A stretch of 64,000 nt of DNA from CAVVEQ01 sp963804865 (GTDB lineage: Bacteria > Chloroflexota > Anaerolineae > Anaerolineales > Anaerolineaceae): positions 40,856-104,855 of the forward strand of contig CAWDSH010000025.1 of NCBI GenBank assembly GCA_963804865.1. The letters are read 5' to 3'. The first letter of the stretch is position 1. Every line of letters begins with the position of its first letter. This document shows, piece by piece, positions 35,983 to 45,154 of the stretch. The notes under the pieces were generated by a model. The model did not search any database. It was not told where the DNA came from and was given only the letters and a program-made list of their open reading frames with translations. A program made the translations under genes and the position numbers.

Positions 35983-36013
35983 AAAAACAGCGCATAAAAC
36001 ATGCGCTGTTTTT
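35983..36013. terminator. bidirectional Rho-independent terminator
   Basis: ACAGCGCAT and ATGCGCTGT (loop AAAAC) are flanked by A and T runs on both sides. It ends the rightward sugar transporter operon and serves the leftward AhpD-like gene. Confidence 0.92.
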
Positions 36014-36027
36014 ATTTAACCGTGGGT

Positions 36028-36522
36028 CTACGCGGCTTCACCCGGATTCCATAACCCGAAACTCAACTTGTGCAGGATGTAATCAAAGGTGTTGCCGGTC
36101 AGGTTTCCGGCGGTGATCATGCGGATGGCGAATTCGATCGCGCGCGTCTTTTCCTCGCCGTAGATCTCCAGGATCTTCGCGCGGGCAGCTTCATCAGGAT
36201 GGCCGCGGGTTTCAGCCCAGTGCTGGGCGTACATCAGTGCCGGCAGCTCTTCTCCCGGGCAGCAATCATAGGTGCCATTTCCCAGCGCGCGGATCTCATC
36301 GTTGGAAACGCCCTTTTGCAGCGCCTGCCTTGAATGGACGAAGGAGCAGTAGCGGCATTCATTCACCGCTGTCACTGCCAGCATGATGCGTTCGCGGAAA
36401 GCCGGCGAGAGGGTGTCACCGCTCATTAAAGTGCGGATCTCCTTGCGGTTCTTGCGCATCACGCGCAAATCCGCGATCATCTCGCCCATGTTCTGATAGG
36501 TACGGCGTTTAAATTTTTTCAA
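36028..36522 (-). CDS. AhpD-like / carboxymuconolactone decarboxylase-family protein
   Basis: This 164-residue all-helical protein has the AhpD core motif ECRYCSFVHSRQALQKG, that is Glu, two redox Cys (CxxC) and a following His, near residues 58-70. AhpD proteins relay reducing power in peroxide detoxification. The intact CxxC favours a redox function over decarboxylation. It stands alone between a terminator and the pirin gene, and its redox partner is not identifiable here. Confidence 0.85.
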   Translation of the reverse strand: MKKFKRRTYQNMGEMIADLRVMRKNRKEIRTLMSGDTLSPAFRERIMLAVTAVNECRYCSFVHSRQALQKGVSNDEIRALGNGTYDCCPGEELPALMYAQHWAETRGHPDEAARAKILEIYGEEKTRAIEFAIRMITAGNLTGNTFDYILHKLSFGLWNPGEAA

Positions 36523-36592
36523 ATGGTCAGCCTCTCAACTCGCGCAAGTATACCCCATTCCATAGGGGCATCCGCCTGATCTGGACTGGCTT

Positions 36593-37450
36593 TCAGGCGT
36601 GCTTGATGAAGGTGCCATCCTGGTATTCCTTCAGCGCCAGGTCCAGCTCTTCATCCGTATTCATCACGATCGGCCCGTACCAGGCAATGGGTTCACCCAG
36701 CGGCTTGCCCGAGATCAGCAGCAGGCGTGCCCCCTGCTCCCCGGCCTGCATGCGCAAGCTGTCGCCGTCTTCAAAAAGCACCAGCGTATTGTCTGGATGG
36801 CGGTCTTCGCCCGTATCCGGGAAGCTGCATTCCCCATCGATCACGTAGGCAAATACCGTGTGCCCGGGATGTGTGGGGTGCACGTATTCCACCTTCCCCG
36901 GCAGGGTGATATCCAGGTACTGCGGGTCGATGACGATATCCTTCACGGGTCCCTGTGTGCCTTCCACGCTGCCGCTGATGACCTTGATGCGCACCCCATC
37001 CCTGGTTTTTACCTCGGGGATCTGGCTGTTTTTCACATCGCGGTAGCGCGGATCCATCATTTTCTGCGTGCTTGGCAGGTTGGCCCAGAGCTGAAAACCG
37101 TGCATGCGTCCTTTGTCATCCCCCTTGGGCATTTCCTGGTGGATGATGCCGCTGCCGGCGGTCATCCACTGCACGTCGCCGGGGGTGATCACGCCTTCAT
37201 TGCCCATGCTGTCGCCGTGCGCCACTTCGCCGGCAGTCACGTAGGTGATTGTCTCGATACCGCGGTGGGGATGCCAGGGAAATCCTTTGAGATAATGCAG
37301 TGGGTCATCTCCACGGAAATCGTCCATTAGAAGGAAAGGGTCAAACAGTTTCTCGTCGCCAAAGCCGAAACAGCGTTTCAAGTGAACTCCGGCGCCTTCG
37401 AGGGTCGGCCGGCTGTGCGAGACCCTGTGGATCAATCGTGATTGAGTCAT
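36593..37450 (-). CDS. pirin-family bicupin protein
   Basis: This 285-residue cupin protein has the pirin signature HPHRGIETITYV, then SGIIHQEMP, which supplies the His/Glu metal ligands of the N-terminal cupin, and a second metal-free cupin to the end. Family members are Fe-binding; some are quercetinases, others redox-sensing regulators, so the activity is open. The gene is monocistronic by position, with a terminator from the next gene just upstream. Confidence 0.92.
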   Translation of the reverse strand: MTQSRLIHRVSHSRPTLEGAGVHLKRCFGFGDEKLFDPFLLMDDFRGDDPLHYLKGFPWHPHRGIETITYVTAGEVAHGDSMGNEGVITPGDVQWMTAGSGIIHQEMPKGDDKGRMHGFQLWANLPSTQKMMDPRYRDVKNSQIPEVKTRDGVRIKVISGSVEGTQGPVKDIVIDPQYLDITLPGKVEYVHPTHPGHTVFAYVIDGECSFPDTGEDRHPDNTLVLFEDGDSLRMQAGEQGARLLLISGKPLGEPIAWYGPIVMNTDEELDLALKEYQDGTFIKHA

Positions 37451-37495
37451 GAATTCCTCCAGGTATTGATATCTGAATTATAACGATCTGCTTAA

Positions 37496-37529
37496 GAAAA
37501 ATGGCTCGAGCGTACAGGCTCAAGCCATT
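37496..37529 (-). terminator. Rho-independent terminator of the NBR1-Ig lipoprotein gene
   Basis: GCTCAAGCCATT (37518-37529) pairs with AATGGCTCGAGC (37500-37511) with one mismatch. On the minus strand it is followed by TTTTCTT. Confidence 0.8.
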
Positions 37530-37559
37530 CTTTCATTTCTGGGAACAGGAATTATCGGC

Positions 37560-38189
37560 TTATCTTTCCACCACGAAGGTGAAATAGACCTGCAGGAATT
37601 GGGTGCCGTCCGCGTTAAAGAGCCCCCAGTAGGTGGTGTAATAATTACCGGGATCTTCCGGCGGGAACACGTTGATGCCAAGGAATACGGTCTGCCCGGG
37701 TTTGATCTTATCCGGCAGGCTGATCTGGGTAACGCCCCATGCCTGGTAGCCATCGATATAGCGGAAGGTGTAATCCTCGGTCCAGGTGGTGGTGCCGTTA
37801 TTCATAATGGTGAAGAAAACCGATTCCCCGTCTCCGGGGGCGATCTTGGCCCAATCCGCCGGGCTCTGGCTCACCAGGTAGCCATGGTCGCCGGTGACGA
37901 TCACGGGCGCGTAGGTCCTCACCACCACCGGTGCCGGTGTGATGCTGGGCATGATGGTTGGCAGCGGGAAGGCGGTTGGTTCAACCGCGGTGGTATTGGT
38001 GGGCTCCGGGGTCGCTGTGGGCGCCTGGGTTGGCTCGCTGAGCACCGGCTCGACCGGCATGCCGGCTACGAAAGTGGATACCGCCTCGGTGCGGATCACG
38101 TTAAGATCGGGTGCGTTCGTCGTGGGGCTGACCGCGTTGCAGGCGGCGAGCAGCAGAATCAGAACGATCATTGGGATAATCTTTTTCAT
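37560..38189 (-). CDS. lipoprotein with Pro/Thr linker and NBR1-like Ig domain
   Basis: This 209-residue exported protein has a signal peptide ending LLAACNAV (lipobox Cys17). A Pro/Thr-rich linker of about 60 residues carries repeated TPEPT-type units. The C-terminal domain of about 110 residues has NNGTTTWTEDY and PGNYYTTYWGLF, the pattern of the NBR1-type Ig-like domain common on Anaerolineae surface lipoproteins. This probably mediates cell-surface contacts. The ligand is unknown. It is a useful lineage marker. Confidence 0.85.
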   Translation of the reverse strand: MKKIIPMIVLILLLAACNAVSPTTNAPDLNVIRTEAVSTFVAGMPVEPVLSEPTQAPTATPEPTNTTAVEPTAFPLPTIMPSITPAPVVVRTYAPVIVTGDHGYLVSQSPADWAKIAPGDGESVFFTIMNNGTTTWTEDYTFRYIDGYQAWGVTQISLPDKIKPGQTVFLGINVFPPEDPGNYYTTYWGLFNADGTQFLQVYFTFVVER

Positions 38190-38260
38190 GGGTACCTCCC
38201 ACCTGCATTATAACAGTCTCTTTTGGGGATTTGAACCGCTGGAAATTGTCAAGATACCGG

Positions 38261-39620
38261 TTAAACGAGCGCCTTTTCCAGCTGGTCGTGATCGGGCAGG
38301 CCGTCCTCCAGGTTGCGCACCACGGGCACGAAGAAGGTGACGAACAGGGTGATCAGCACGTAGGCCCCGCCCGCCAGGATGAACTGCACCGCCATGCCCG
38401 AGCCCGGCGCGGTGCCCGATGATCGGGCCGAACATCTTCGCCAGCCAGGACTGCGAGCGCATCGCCGGCTCGGTGACGTAATCCGCCAGCGCCCCCGCCA
38501 GGACGGGGGTGATCGGTCCCGAGAGCCAGGCGATCATGCGCCGCGCGGAGAAGACCCGCCCCTGCACGTCCGGGGCGACCTTGGCCTGCCAGATGGCCTG
38601 GCTGGCGCCGTTGGTGAAGGGAGGGAAGATCCCGCCCAGCGCAGCTGCCAGCATCCATGCCGGAAGGCTTCGACCCAACGCCGAATGAGCAGGACGAAGA
38701 GCCCGGTCAGCGCTTCGCCGATGAGAGATGCTCTTCATGCGCCGCTTGAAGCCGCCCCACAGGCTCACCAGCAGCCCGCCCACCACCGCGCCAATGGCAG
38801 CGGCGGATTGTACCGAGCCGAGCGTGGCGCTGTCGTTGCCGGTGCTGGAGAGGATATAAGGCGCCAGGATCGAGAATGCCATCCCGATGGTGATATTGAG
38901 CGCCAGGAAGAAGAGCAGCAGCCCGAGCAGTCCCTTGCGCTGTGAAAATGTAGCGGAAACCATAGGCGGCTTCCTTCAGAATGTTACCTTCGCCAGCCTT
39001 GCCCTCCAGCGTGCGCTGTGGCTGGGGAACATGTACCACCGAGCAGCACCCCGATCGCCAGGAAAAAGGTGATCACGTCGATCAGCAGGATGCCGCGTCA
39101 GCCCGATCAGCGGCAGCAGCACGCCCGCCAGCATGGGCGCGAGCACCGCGGGGCCGGAGTCGACCAGCGACATCATGCCGTTGGCGCGGCTGTATTTGTC
39201 CTTGGGCACCATGGTGCTGATCGCCGCGGAATAGGCCGGCCATTGGAAGGTGTTGCCCAGCCCGTTGAACACGTGCACCACGTAAAGATGCCAGATTTCC
39301 AGGCTGCCGGTGGCAAGCAGGATCAGCACCGCCGCGGTGGCGCTCACCGCCGCCAGGTCGCTGACCATCATCATCAGCTTGCGGTTGTAGCGATCCACCA
39401 TCACGCCGGCAACCGGCGAGATCAGCAGGAAGGGCAGCAGGAAGGCCGCTTCCAGCCCGCCCAGCGCCGTGGCGCTGCCTGTCTTTTGATAAGCCCAGAT
39501 GGTGATGGCGAAGAAGCTCATCTGGGATGCCAGCACCGAGACGAGCTGACCCGCCCAGACGAGGGTGAATCCCGCCATGCCCCCCGGTTTGATCTTCACG
39601 TCTTTTTGTTTCGTGGTCAT
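38261..39620 (-). pseudogene. MFS drug-efflux-type transporter, frameshifted as sequenced
   Basis: The start MTTKQKDVKIKPGGMAGF at 39620 has AGGAAATC upstream. The frame is good through about residue 175 (VMVDRYNRKLM and SRANGMMSLVDSGPAVLAP). Homology then hops between frames at about 39090, 38965, 38730 and 38415, and resumes in a frame ending LPDHDQLEKALV at 38261. Rejoined, it is about 450 residues with 12 helices, like MefA/MFS_3 exporters. The many one-base changes in otherwise well-conserved coding sequence suggest sequencing indels, but a dead gene cannot be excluded. Confidence 0.8.
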
Positions 39621-39898
39621 CGATGATTTCCTGTATTCACCGGCTATCCCCATCAGTCTCCCGCCCGGCTCCAAACTCCTCTATCTTACCAATGATTTTT
39701 CACTTTTCATATGGCAATTGCACTAAAAGGTCAAAAATTGGACAAGTGAACAATATGAAGCGGCTGGTTTTGTGGTATATTCGCTTCGTTTGAAGAAAAG
39801 AGAAAGGACGTTTTTGGTTTCTAAGGTTTCGGTGTCTGTTCAATATCGTTCCGCATGGGCTGCCCGCCAGGTTGATCTTTGATTTAACCTGATCACCT

Positions 39899-39986
39899 GA
39901 TCATTCGACCACGGGTGCGCTCATGCCCCGTGGTTTGCATTTAAGCACCGGGAATGATCCCTTTGAAGAACACCGGGCTATTGCCC
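39899..39986 (+). ncRNA. candidate structured leader RNA upstream of the RNHCP gene
   Basis: The 460-bp gap before 40081 holds nested inverted repeats. GATCATTC (39899-39906) pairs with GAATGATC (39952-39959) and encloses CCACGGG/CCCGTGG (39909-39915 with 39927-39933). GGGC-TATT-GCCC (39975-39986) follows, and CAGGTT/AACCTG lies just before. It ends in a strong terminator directly ahead of the start codon, as riboswitch or attenuator leaders do. I match it to no known class. Confidence 0.45.
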
Positions 39987-40027
39987 CGCGTTTGATCCAT
40001 TCCACAGCTTAATAGCCATCGTACCCC

Positions 40028-40063
40028 AGCCGGCCACGGGAATTTCCCGCTGCCGGCTTTTTT
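40028..40063 (+). terminator. intrinsic terminator 17 bp before a start codon (attenuator)
   Basis: AGCCGGC (40028-40034) pairs with GCCGGCT (40052-40058). An inner CGGGAA/TTCCCG stem follows, and six T residues run 40058-40063. No gene ends upstream on this strand, so it terminates a leader transcript. Confidence 0.85.
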
Positions 40064-40080
40064 GTTTTCGCGAGGCAAAA

Positions 40081-40697
40081 ATGAACAGACATTATATGCG
40101 GCGTGATCATCTCGATGATGACCTCGAGTCCGCGCCGTTCGAAAGAATAAGATCGAAAAAGAATGAATATCAAGTTGATGAACCCCACCGCAGGGCGAAG
40201 GACTTCAAGCACCCCGAGCAGGCTTTCAAATGCGCATCCTGCGGCGCGATGGTCAGCACGGCGCGCGAGAGCTCGGGGGTTAATAACCGCAACCACTGCC
40301 CGCTGTGCCTTTGCTCGCGCCATGTGGACGAATTTAAGGCCGGCGACCGGCTCTGCCGCCTGCCGCAGCCGCATGCCGGCGGTGGGGCTGACCTTCAAGC
40401 GCAGCCCGCAGAAATTCACCCGCGGCGCGCCGGGCGAGCTGATGCTCATCCATCGCTGCGCCGGCTGCGGGAAGATCGCCATCAACCGCGTCGCCGCGGA
40501 TGACGACGCCGCGCAGCTCTACCAACTGAGCCTGTGCCAGCCTGGAGCTGGAGGAAAACCTGCTAAAAGATTTGACAGCGCAGGGTATCCAGCCGCTGGA
40601 TGCCGCCGGCTTCAACGCCGCCTACGCCCAGATCTACGGCAGGCAGCCGATCGAGATTGAGCTGAGCAAGGCAAGCCAGCCAGCCATCGTTGTATAA
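40081..40697 (+). pseudogene. RNHCP-domain zinc-ribbon protein, two frameshifts as sequenced
   Basis: The N-terminal part from the ATG at 40081 (GAGG upstream) contains two zinc-knuckle CxxC pairs in FKCASCGAMVS and RNHCPLCLCSRHVD, the RNHCP signature, followed by GDR. A one-base shift near 40350 is needed to continue RMPAVGLTFKR and HRCAGCGKIAINRV (a second ribbon). Another near 40540 gives an ending SLELEENLLKDL to 40697. The repaired length is about 205 residues. The family is presumed to bind nucleic acid, but no function is established. Confidence 0.8.
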
Positions 40698-40725
40698 AAA
40701 ACGGCGGGGAGGAATCTCCCCGCCG
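40696..40725 (-). terminator. Rho-independent terminator, leftward
   Basis: CGGCGGGGAG (40702-40711) pairs perfectly with CTCCCCGCCG (40716-40725). On the minus strand six T residues follow. It ends the nucleotidyltransferase operon and probably also blocks the convergent RNHCP transcript. Confidence 0.88.
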
Positions 40726-40740
40726 GCTCTTCCACTCGGG

Positions 40741-41267
40741 TCATATTGACTTGAACCAGTCTCGTAGTTTCTCCAGATCGCGAAACTGGTATTCCGGCAG
40801 CGTGTAACCCTGATGGCACCGCAATTGCATTTCAGCACAGATGCAGTGCACAATACTGCCCGCGATCCTGCCCTCGCTAGCGAGATTCTCCCTGTCGAAG
40901 ATGAGCCCTTCATCATTGTTCCAGGCCGGGATGCCGTTGCCTTTCTCATCCAGTCTCAGAGCGTGGATATCCAGTTCGAGTCCGTGCGCATCTCCCAGGA
41001 CGAATCCGGTGGCAGTGCGTTTCCCGCGCGACGTCCTTCACCCAGAGATTCTCCTCCCAGGTGTATTTAAACCGATATCCATGCCAGCTCATCAACCTTC
41101 GCGCCCGGTGGATGTCGTCCAGCAGCAGGAGGATATCCAGGTCCTTGTGCGGACGGGTCTGCTCGCCAAGCAGTGCATCGATCCCCCACCCGCCGGTGAC
41201 CCATACCCGGATCCCTTCCTTCTTCAAACGATCAAGGATGTCTGATGACCTCCTCCCCAGAGATCAT
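40741..41267 (-). pseudogene. nucleotidyltransferase of the lincosamide/aminoglycoside (LinA/ANT(2'')) type, frameshifted as sequenced
   Basis: The core VTGGWGIDALLGEQTRPHKDLDI is the catalytic motif (GGW, Asp pair) of small drug-type nucleotidyltransferases. The ATG at 41267 overlaps the upstream stop in ATGA, giving MISGEEVI. One shift just after it and another near 41030 restore GDAHGLELDIHAL, FDRENLASEG and YTLPEYQFRDLEKLRDWF with a stop at 40741, about 175 residues in all. Drug modification is only one possibility, because many environmental homologues have no known substrate. It is co-translated with the DUF7000 gene. Confidence 0.8.
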
Positions 41268-41770
41268 CCGCCCTTGCTTTCCAGGAACTCCTCAACATCC
41301 CGGATGAATTGCAACGTTTCACTTTCGATCCGCTTCGTCAGCGCATCCAGGTCGCTGAAATCCGGATCAGCCACCAGCACGGTGTCGATGACCGCGTCGT
41401 AGCCTTTCAATTCCGGCACCAGGTGGTATTTATCCCAGCCGCTTTCCTTTATCAAGTTCCAGTATTTGCCCTGCACCTGCTTGTTGACCGCCGCCAGCCA
41501 GGCTTCGAAACGGCAGGTTTCATGGATGAAAACCACGGCGATCTTGAGCTGGCGCTCTTTCAGCGCTGGCGGGATGATGGCGAAGTAGGTCATGTCCATG
41601 TAGCCGAAATACAGTCCGCCCGGGACGATGAACTCAGGATGCTTCTTCTCGAAATGCGCCCGCAGCGCCAGCATGTATTCCATCAACCCCTTGTACGCCC
41701 TCTGGATGGCGCCCTTCTCCATCTGCCTGCGGTATTCGATGACGTCGTCTTGAAATGTGCCCATTTTCAT
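41264..41770 (-). CDS. DUF7000-like hypothetical protein
   Basis: This 168-residue soluble protein begins MKMGTFQDDVIEYRRQMEKG and contains GLYFGYMDMTYFAIIPP and FIHETCRFEAWLAAVN, features I associate with the uncharacterised DUF7000 group. It has no signal peptide, membrane segment or evident catalytic motif. Its stop overlaps the start of the nucleotidyltransferase gene (ATGA), implying coupled synthesis and perhaps a shared function. Confidence 0.75.
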   Translation of the reverse strand: MKMGTFQDDVIEYRRQMEKGAIQRAYKGLMEYMLALRAHFEKKHPEFIVPGGLYFGYMDMTYFAIIPPALKERQLKIAVVFIHETCRFEAWLAAVNKQVQGKYWNLIKESGWDKYHLVPELKGYDAVIDTVLVADPDFSDLDALTKRIESETLQFIRDVEEFLESKGG

Positions 41771-41945
41771 TCCTTATTGATTATCAGATCGTCTCGCTGC
41801 CCTTTTTCTTGTTCTGTTTCTCCAGGATGGCTTCCCCCAGCCCCACCCGTCCGCTGGAGCCGACGTCGGGCAGTGCCCCCGGATACCGATGGTGTGCTGT
41901 GATCATCTATATAATACTCCATCGACTTAGAGCGATACTTAACAC

Positions 41946-43205
41946 TCATCGGATAAATCCTTCAATGATTTCAATCGTTCGTGCAACACCATCTTCTGCT
42001 CGAATGCGTTCACCCAACGCTGCTGCGCGCGCTTGCATATTTCGGTCCGTGGTGGCAGCGGTGATGGCTGCCGCCAGTCTCGCTGATGTCAGTTTTCTGC
42101 GTGGTATGGGCTGTGGGCCAACGCCCAATTCTGTCACCCGTTTGGCCCAGAAGAGCTGATCGCCCATGTGCGGCACAAGGACAGATGGCACGCCTGCGCG
42201 GAACCCGGCTGCTGTCGTGCCTGCGCCGCCATGGTGCACCACCGCTGCCATGCGTGGAAACAACCAGGCGTGGGGGACAGAATCCAGCGCAAAAATAGTA
42301 TCAGGCAGATTTGCGTTATCAAATCCACCCCAACCCGCAGCGATTATGCCTCTCTGCCCGGATATCTCCAATGCTTCCCGCGCGAGTTGAGCCATTTTCC
42401 GGGGGGCGCGGTTTGCCATGCTGCCAAAGCCGATATACACCGGCGGCGCGCCGGCTTCGAGAAAAGCAATTAATTGGGCGGGGGGTTGCCAATCTGGCGC
42501 GGGGTCCAGGAACCAGTAGCCATCCACGTGGATATTCTCTCCCCAATCGGGCGGTTTGGGAGAGATGCTGGGGCTGTAACTGCCAAACAAGGTCTGGGTG
42601 CGGCCGCCCATCTGGAAATAAGGGTACCTGCCAAAGGGCATGGCCGGCAATTGGAGTTTTTCTTTTCTCCACCGGTTGATAACAGGTCCCGTGAAAAGTT
42701 GAAAAAGATGATATGAGAGCATGTGGGTCAACCGGTTATATCCCCCGCCCAGGGGCAAAGCTGGGAAGACGCCGTTGGGATTGGGGTAGGCGCGCGTGGG
42801 AGCAAACCCGGGTATGGGGGATGCCATGCTGCAGGGTACGCCCAATTTCTCGGCAGCATGATAAGCCCCAACGCCCATCATCGAATAGACGATATACTCC
42901 GCGTCCTGGCAAGCCAGCCACGTTTTTTCTGCAATGCGCTCGGTTAGAGGTTTCATCGAGCGGACGACCTGCCAGAGCCATGACAGCATGTTACGGTCGG
43001 GATCTATACCGCCTGTTCCCAGCATCTTCTGTGTATCCACGCCAAGGGGGGAGAAGTTGAGGCCGTACTCGTTCGCCAGCGGCTCGAAATTATCGGGCGC
43101 GGCGAAGCGCACTTTGTGGCGGCCTGTTTTTTGCAATCCTACCGCCAATGCGAGCAGGGGCTGCACATCGCCGCGTGAACCGAGTGATAAAACCGTGATG
43201 CGCAT
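41946..43205 (-). CDS. family 1/28 glycosyltransferase (MGT / sterol-glucosyltransferase-like)
   Basis: This 419-residue GT-B enzyme has an N-terminal acceptor domain starting MRITVLSLGSRGDVQPLLAL. Its C-terminal donor domain has the nucleotide-sugar signature VHHGGAGTTAAGFRAGVPSVLVPHMGDQ. Relatives glucosylate sterols, macrolides, rhamnolipid precursors and other hydrophobic acceptors in the cytoplasm. The neighbouring nucleotidyltransferase makes macrolide/drug modification worth considering, but lipid glycosylation is equally likely. The 175 bp downstream, up to 41770, contain nothing I can support. Confidence 0.9.
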   Translation of the reverse strand: MRITVLSLGSRGDVQPLLALAVGLQKTGRHKVRFAAPDNFEPLANEYGLNFSPLGVDTQKMLGTGGIDPDRNMLSWLWQVVRSMKPLTERIAEKTWLACQDAEYIVYSMMGVGAYHAAEKLGVPCSMASPIPGFAPTRAYPNPNGVFPALPLGGGYNRLTHMLSYHLFQLFTGPVINRWRKEKLQLPAMPFGRYPYFQMGGRTQTLFGSYSPSISPKPPDWGENIHVDGYWFLDPAPDWQPPAQLIAFLEAGAPPVYIGFGSMANRAPRKMAQLAREALEISGQRGIIAAGWGGFDNANLPDTIFALDSVPHAWLFPRMAAVVHHGGAGTTAAGFRAGVPSVLVPHMGDQLFWAKRVTELGVGPQPIPRRKLTSARLAAAITAATTDRNMQARAAALGERIRAEDGVARTIEIIEGFIR

Positions 43206-43327
43206 TGCAGGTGCTTCTCTTTTATCCTGATGTACTGCTGATCATTTCTTGCTTGCTGTCATTCTATCGATAGCATTACCCAATTACTGGTTATCCTGCA
43301 ATCTTTCTTAAGTTGTTTACGCCCGGA

Positions 43328-43498
43328 TCAGCCTTTTTTATCCGCCTTGGCAGAGTGCAGGTAAACCGCGTGCATGCCCACCGCCAGGGCGATGCACAGC
43401 GCGGCGTAATCGATCTGGTCCCTGAGGAACCAGAAATACAGCCCGGTGAAGGCGAGCACGATCGCGACGATTAGAAAAATGGTGTTCAGGATTTTCAT
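43328..43498 (-). CDS. small membrane protein, 56 residues
   Basis: The frame from ATG 43498 to TGA 43328 encodes two hydrophobic helices (from MKILNTIFLIVAIVLAFTG, and again ALCIALAVGMHAVYL), ending in a lysine-rich tail. GGAGGGAATGACC precedes the start, a convincing ribosome site. It stands alone between the glycosyltransferase and the divergent membrane-protein gene. I recognise no family. Confidence 0.7.
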   Translation of the reverse strand: MKILNTIFLIVAIVLAFTGLYFWFLRDQIDYAALCIALAVGMHAVYLHSAKADKKG

Positions 43499-43601
43499 GG
43501 TCATTCCCTCCGGAGATATTATACTGGTATCAGGTATTTGAGCGCTCTGCAGACGCGGACTCTTTGTATAATTGACTCATACCTCCCTGGAGTTTGTTTC
43601 G

Positions 43602-44189
43602 ATGATCAAGATTTCTGAATGGATTCGCAGGATCTCAACGGGCCGGGTCACGCTCCTCTGCCTGGTCATCTTCCTGCTCTTCACCGCGCTGGTGCTGCCC
43701 GGCCAATCCGCGCTGGCAGAGGAAACATCCGGCGGTGCGGGTTCGCCGGATACCAACTTTTTTTACACATCCGCCGATCTTTACCGCATGGCGGAATCCT
43801 ACGGCGAGACCGGCCGGGCTGCCTACATCCGCGCCCGCTTCACCTTCGACCTGGTCTTCCCGCTGGTCTACACCGCCTTCCTCGCCACCGCCATCAGCTG
43901 GCTTTTCCGCAGGGGCTTCCCGCCGGGCAGCCGCTGGCAGCTCGCCAACCTCACGCCGGTTCTCGGAGCCATCTTCGATTACCTGGAGAATATCTCTGCC
44001 GCGCTGGTGATGGGGCGTTATCCCGCGCTGACTCCCGTGGTGGATGCGCTCGCCCCGCTATTCAGCATCATCAAGTGGATCTTTGTCATCGGTAGCTTCG
44101 TCTTGCTGGTTATCGGCTTGGCAGCTGCCATCCTTCGGTGGCTCAAGTATGGGTCTGGTAAAACGGGCCAGAATCCTCAAAGCTCTTGA
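43602..44189 (+). CDS. hypothetical membrane protein, about four helices
   Basis: This 195-residue protein has an N-terminal hydrophobic segment (about 16-38, possibly a signal anchor) and an extracytoplasmic stretch containing YRMAESYGETGRAAY. Three further helices follow, with the conserved-looking AIFDYLENISAAL between them. The start at 43602 was chosen because CTGGAG lies upstream and the longer frame adds no hydrophobic start. I know the FDYLEN pattern from unnamed membrane proteins but cannot assign a function. It converges on the SIMPL gene. Confidence 0.75.
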   Translation: MIKISEWIRRISTGRVTLLCLVIFLLFTALVLPGQSALAEETSGGAGSPDTNFFYTSADLYRMAESYGETGRAAYIRARFTFDLVFPLVYTAFLATAISWLFRRGFPPGSRWQLANLTPVLGAIFDYLENISAALVMGRYPALTPVVDALAPLFSIIKWIFVIGSFVLLVIGLAAAILRWLKYGSGKTGQNPQSS

Positions 44190-44211
44190 TGAATGATGGC
44201 CCAGGTGCAAC

Positions 44212-44245
44212 AAAAAAATACCCGTGGTTTTTCAACCGCGGGTAT
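44212..44245 (-). terminator. Rho-independent terminator of the SIMPL gene
   Basis: AACCGCGGGTAT (44234-44245) pairs with ATACCCGTGGTT (44218-44229) with one mismatch and a TTTC loop. On the minus strand seven T residues follow. Confidence 0.88.
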
Positions 44246-44265
44246 TATATGCATAACGTCTCGAT

Positions 44266-45083
44266 TTACTTCAATCCAAAGGTGACCGAAACCTGCGCCT
44301 GGACCGAGATGTGCCCCGGGCTGACCGGACCCTCTGCCAGCGACTCGCTGCCGCCCCCGGCAGGGGGTGACGTTCTGCACGACGTTCTGCGCCCAGAGCG
44401 CCTGGTTGCTTCTCTGCCACCAACCGCTGTAATAGGTACCAGCTGTTCTCGCTGATGCGCAGCACGCAGCCGGTCTCCGCGCCAACCGCGCCCGCCAGGG
44501 CCTTGGCTTTCTGGTCAGCGGCTTCCATCGCCAGCGCGCGCGCCCGGTCGCGGTGGGTGCGCAGCTCGCTGGTGTAGAACTCCACGTTGACCACCTGGTT
44601 GGCGCCCGCTTCGAAAGCCGCCGCGATCACGTCGCTGGCCCTGGTCACTTCCTTGAGCGTGACCGCCAGCACGTTGTAGATGCGGTAGCCCTTGATATAC
44701 AGCGCATCGTAATCCTCGTAGATCGGCTCGATGATGTAATTATCGCTGGTGATATCGGTTGCCTTTACGCCCAGCTTCTGGATGGCCGCCCGCACCCGGC
44801 TGATGGCTGCCGCGTTCCTGCGCTGGACCTCCTTGGGCGAGATGCCGTTGGACTGCACGCCCAGCTGGATCAGCACGCGGTCCGGGGCGACGTTGATCAC
44901 CGCCGTCCCGCTGACATCCACGGTGCGCGAGGCATCGCAGACCGGCGCCTGGGGTGATTGCTCCACCGGTTCGGGGGTGGGTGTCGCGGCGCTGACGCTG
45001 AGCCTTGGCAGCCCGATGGCAGCCAGTGCGGCGATCAGCGCAAAGGATAAGGCGACATTCAAAAAAGTATTGATCGATCTCAT
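44266..45083 (-). CDS. SIMPL (DUF541) domain exported protein, frameshift near C-terminus
   Basis: The start MRSINTFLNVALSFALIAAL is a signal peptide, followed by a TPTPEP linker and the SIMPL domain beginning VDVSGTAVINVAPDRVLIQLGV. The fold is a periplasmic/surface alpha-beta domain of unclear role, linked to stress protection. Two extra C residues, near 44440 and 44366, disrupt the end as sequenced. Without them the frame continues YYSGWWQRSNQALWAQNVVQ and VSPGHISVQAQVSVTFGLK to the stop at 44266, the normal family ending. It lies 71 bp after the histidine kinase gene. Confidence 0.85.
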
Positions 45084-45154
45084 GGGAACCTCCTGTGGGT
45101 TTGTATTACCCCCAGCATAGCCAACCGCGGGGTCAGGAGGATGTCAGAAGCAGG

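Noticed and set aside
41767..41949. 60-codon leftward frame between the DUF7000 and glycosyltransferase genes
   Set aside because: Arg/Gly/Ser-rich translation with no ribosome site, overlapping both neighbours by a few bases; nothing distinguishes it from chance.
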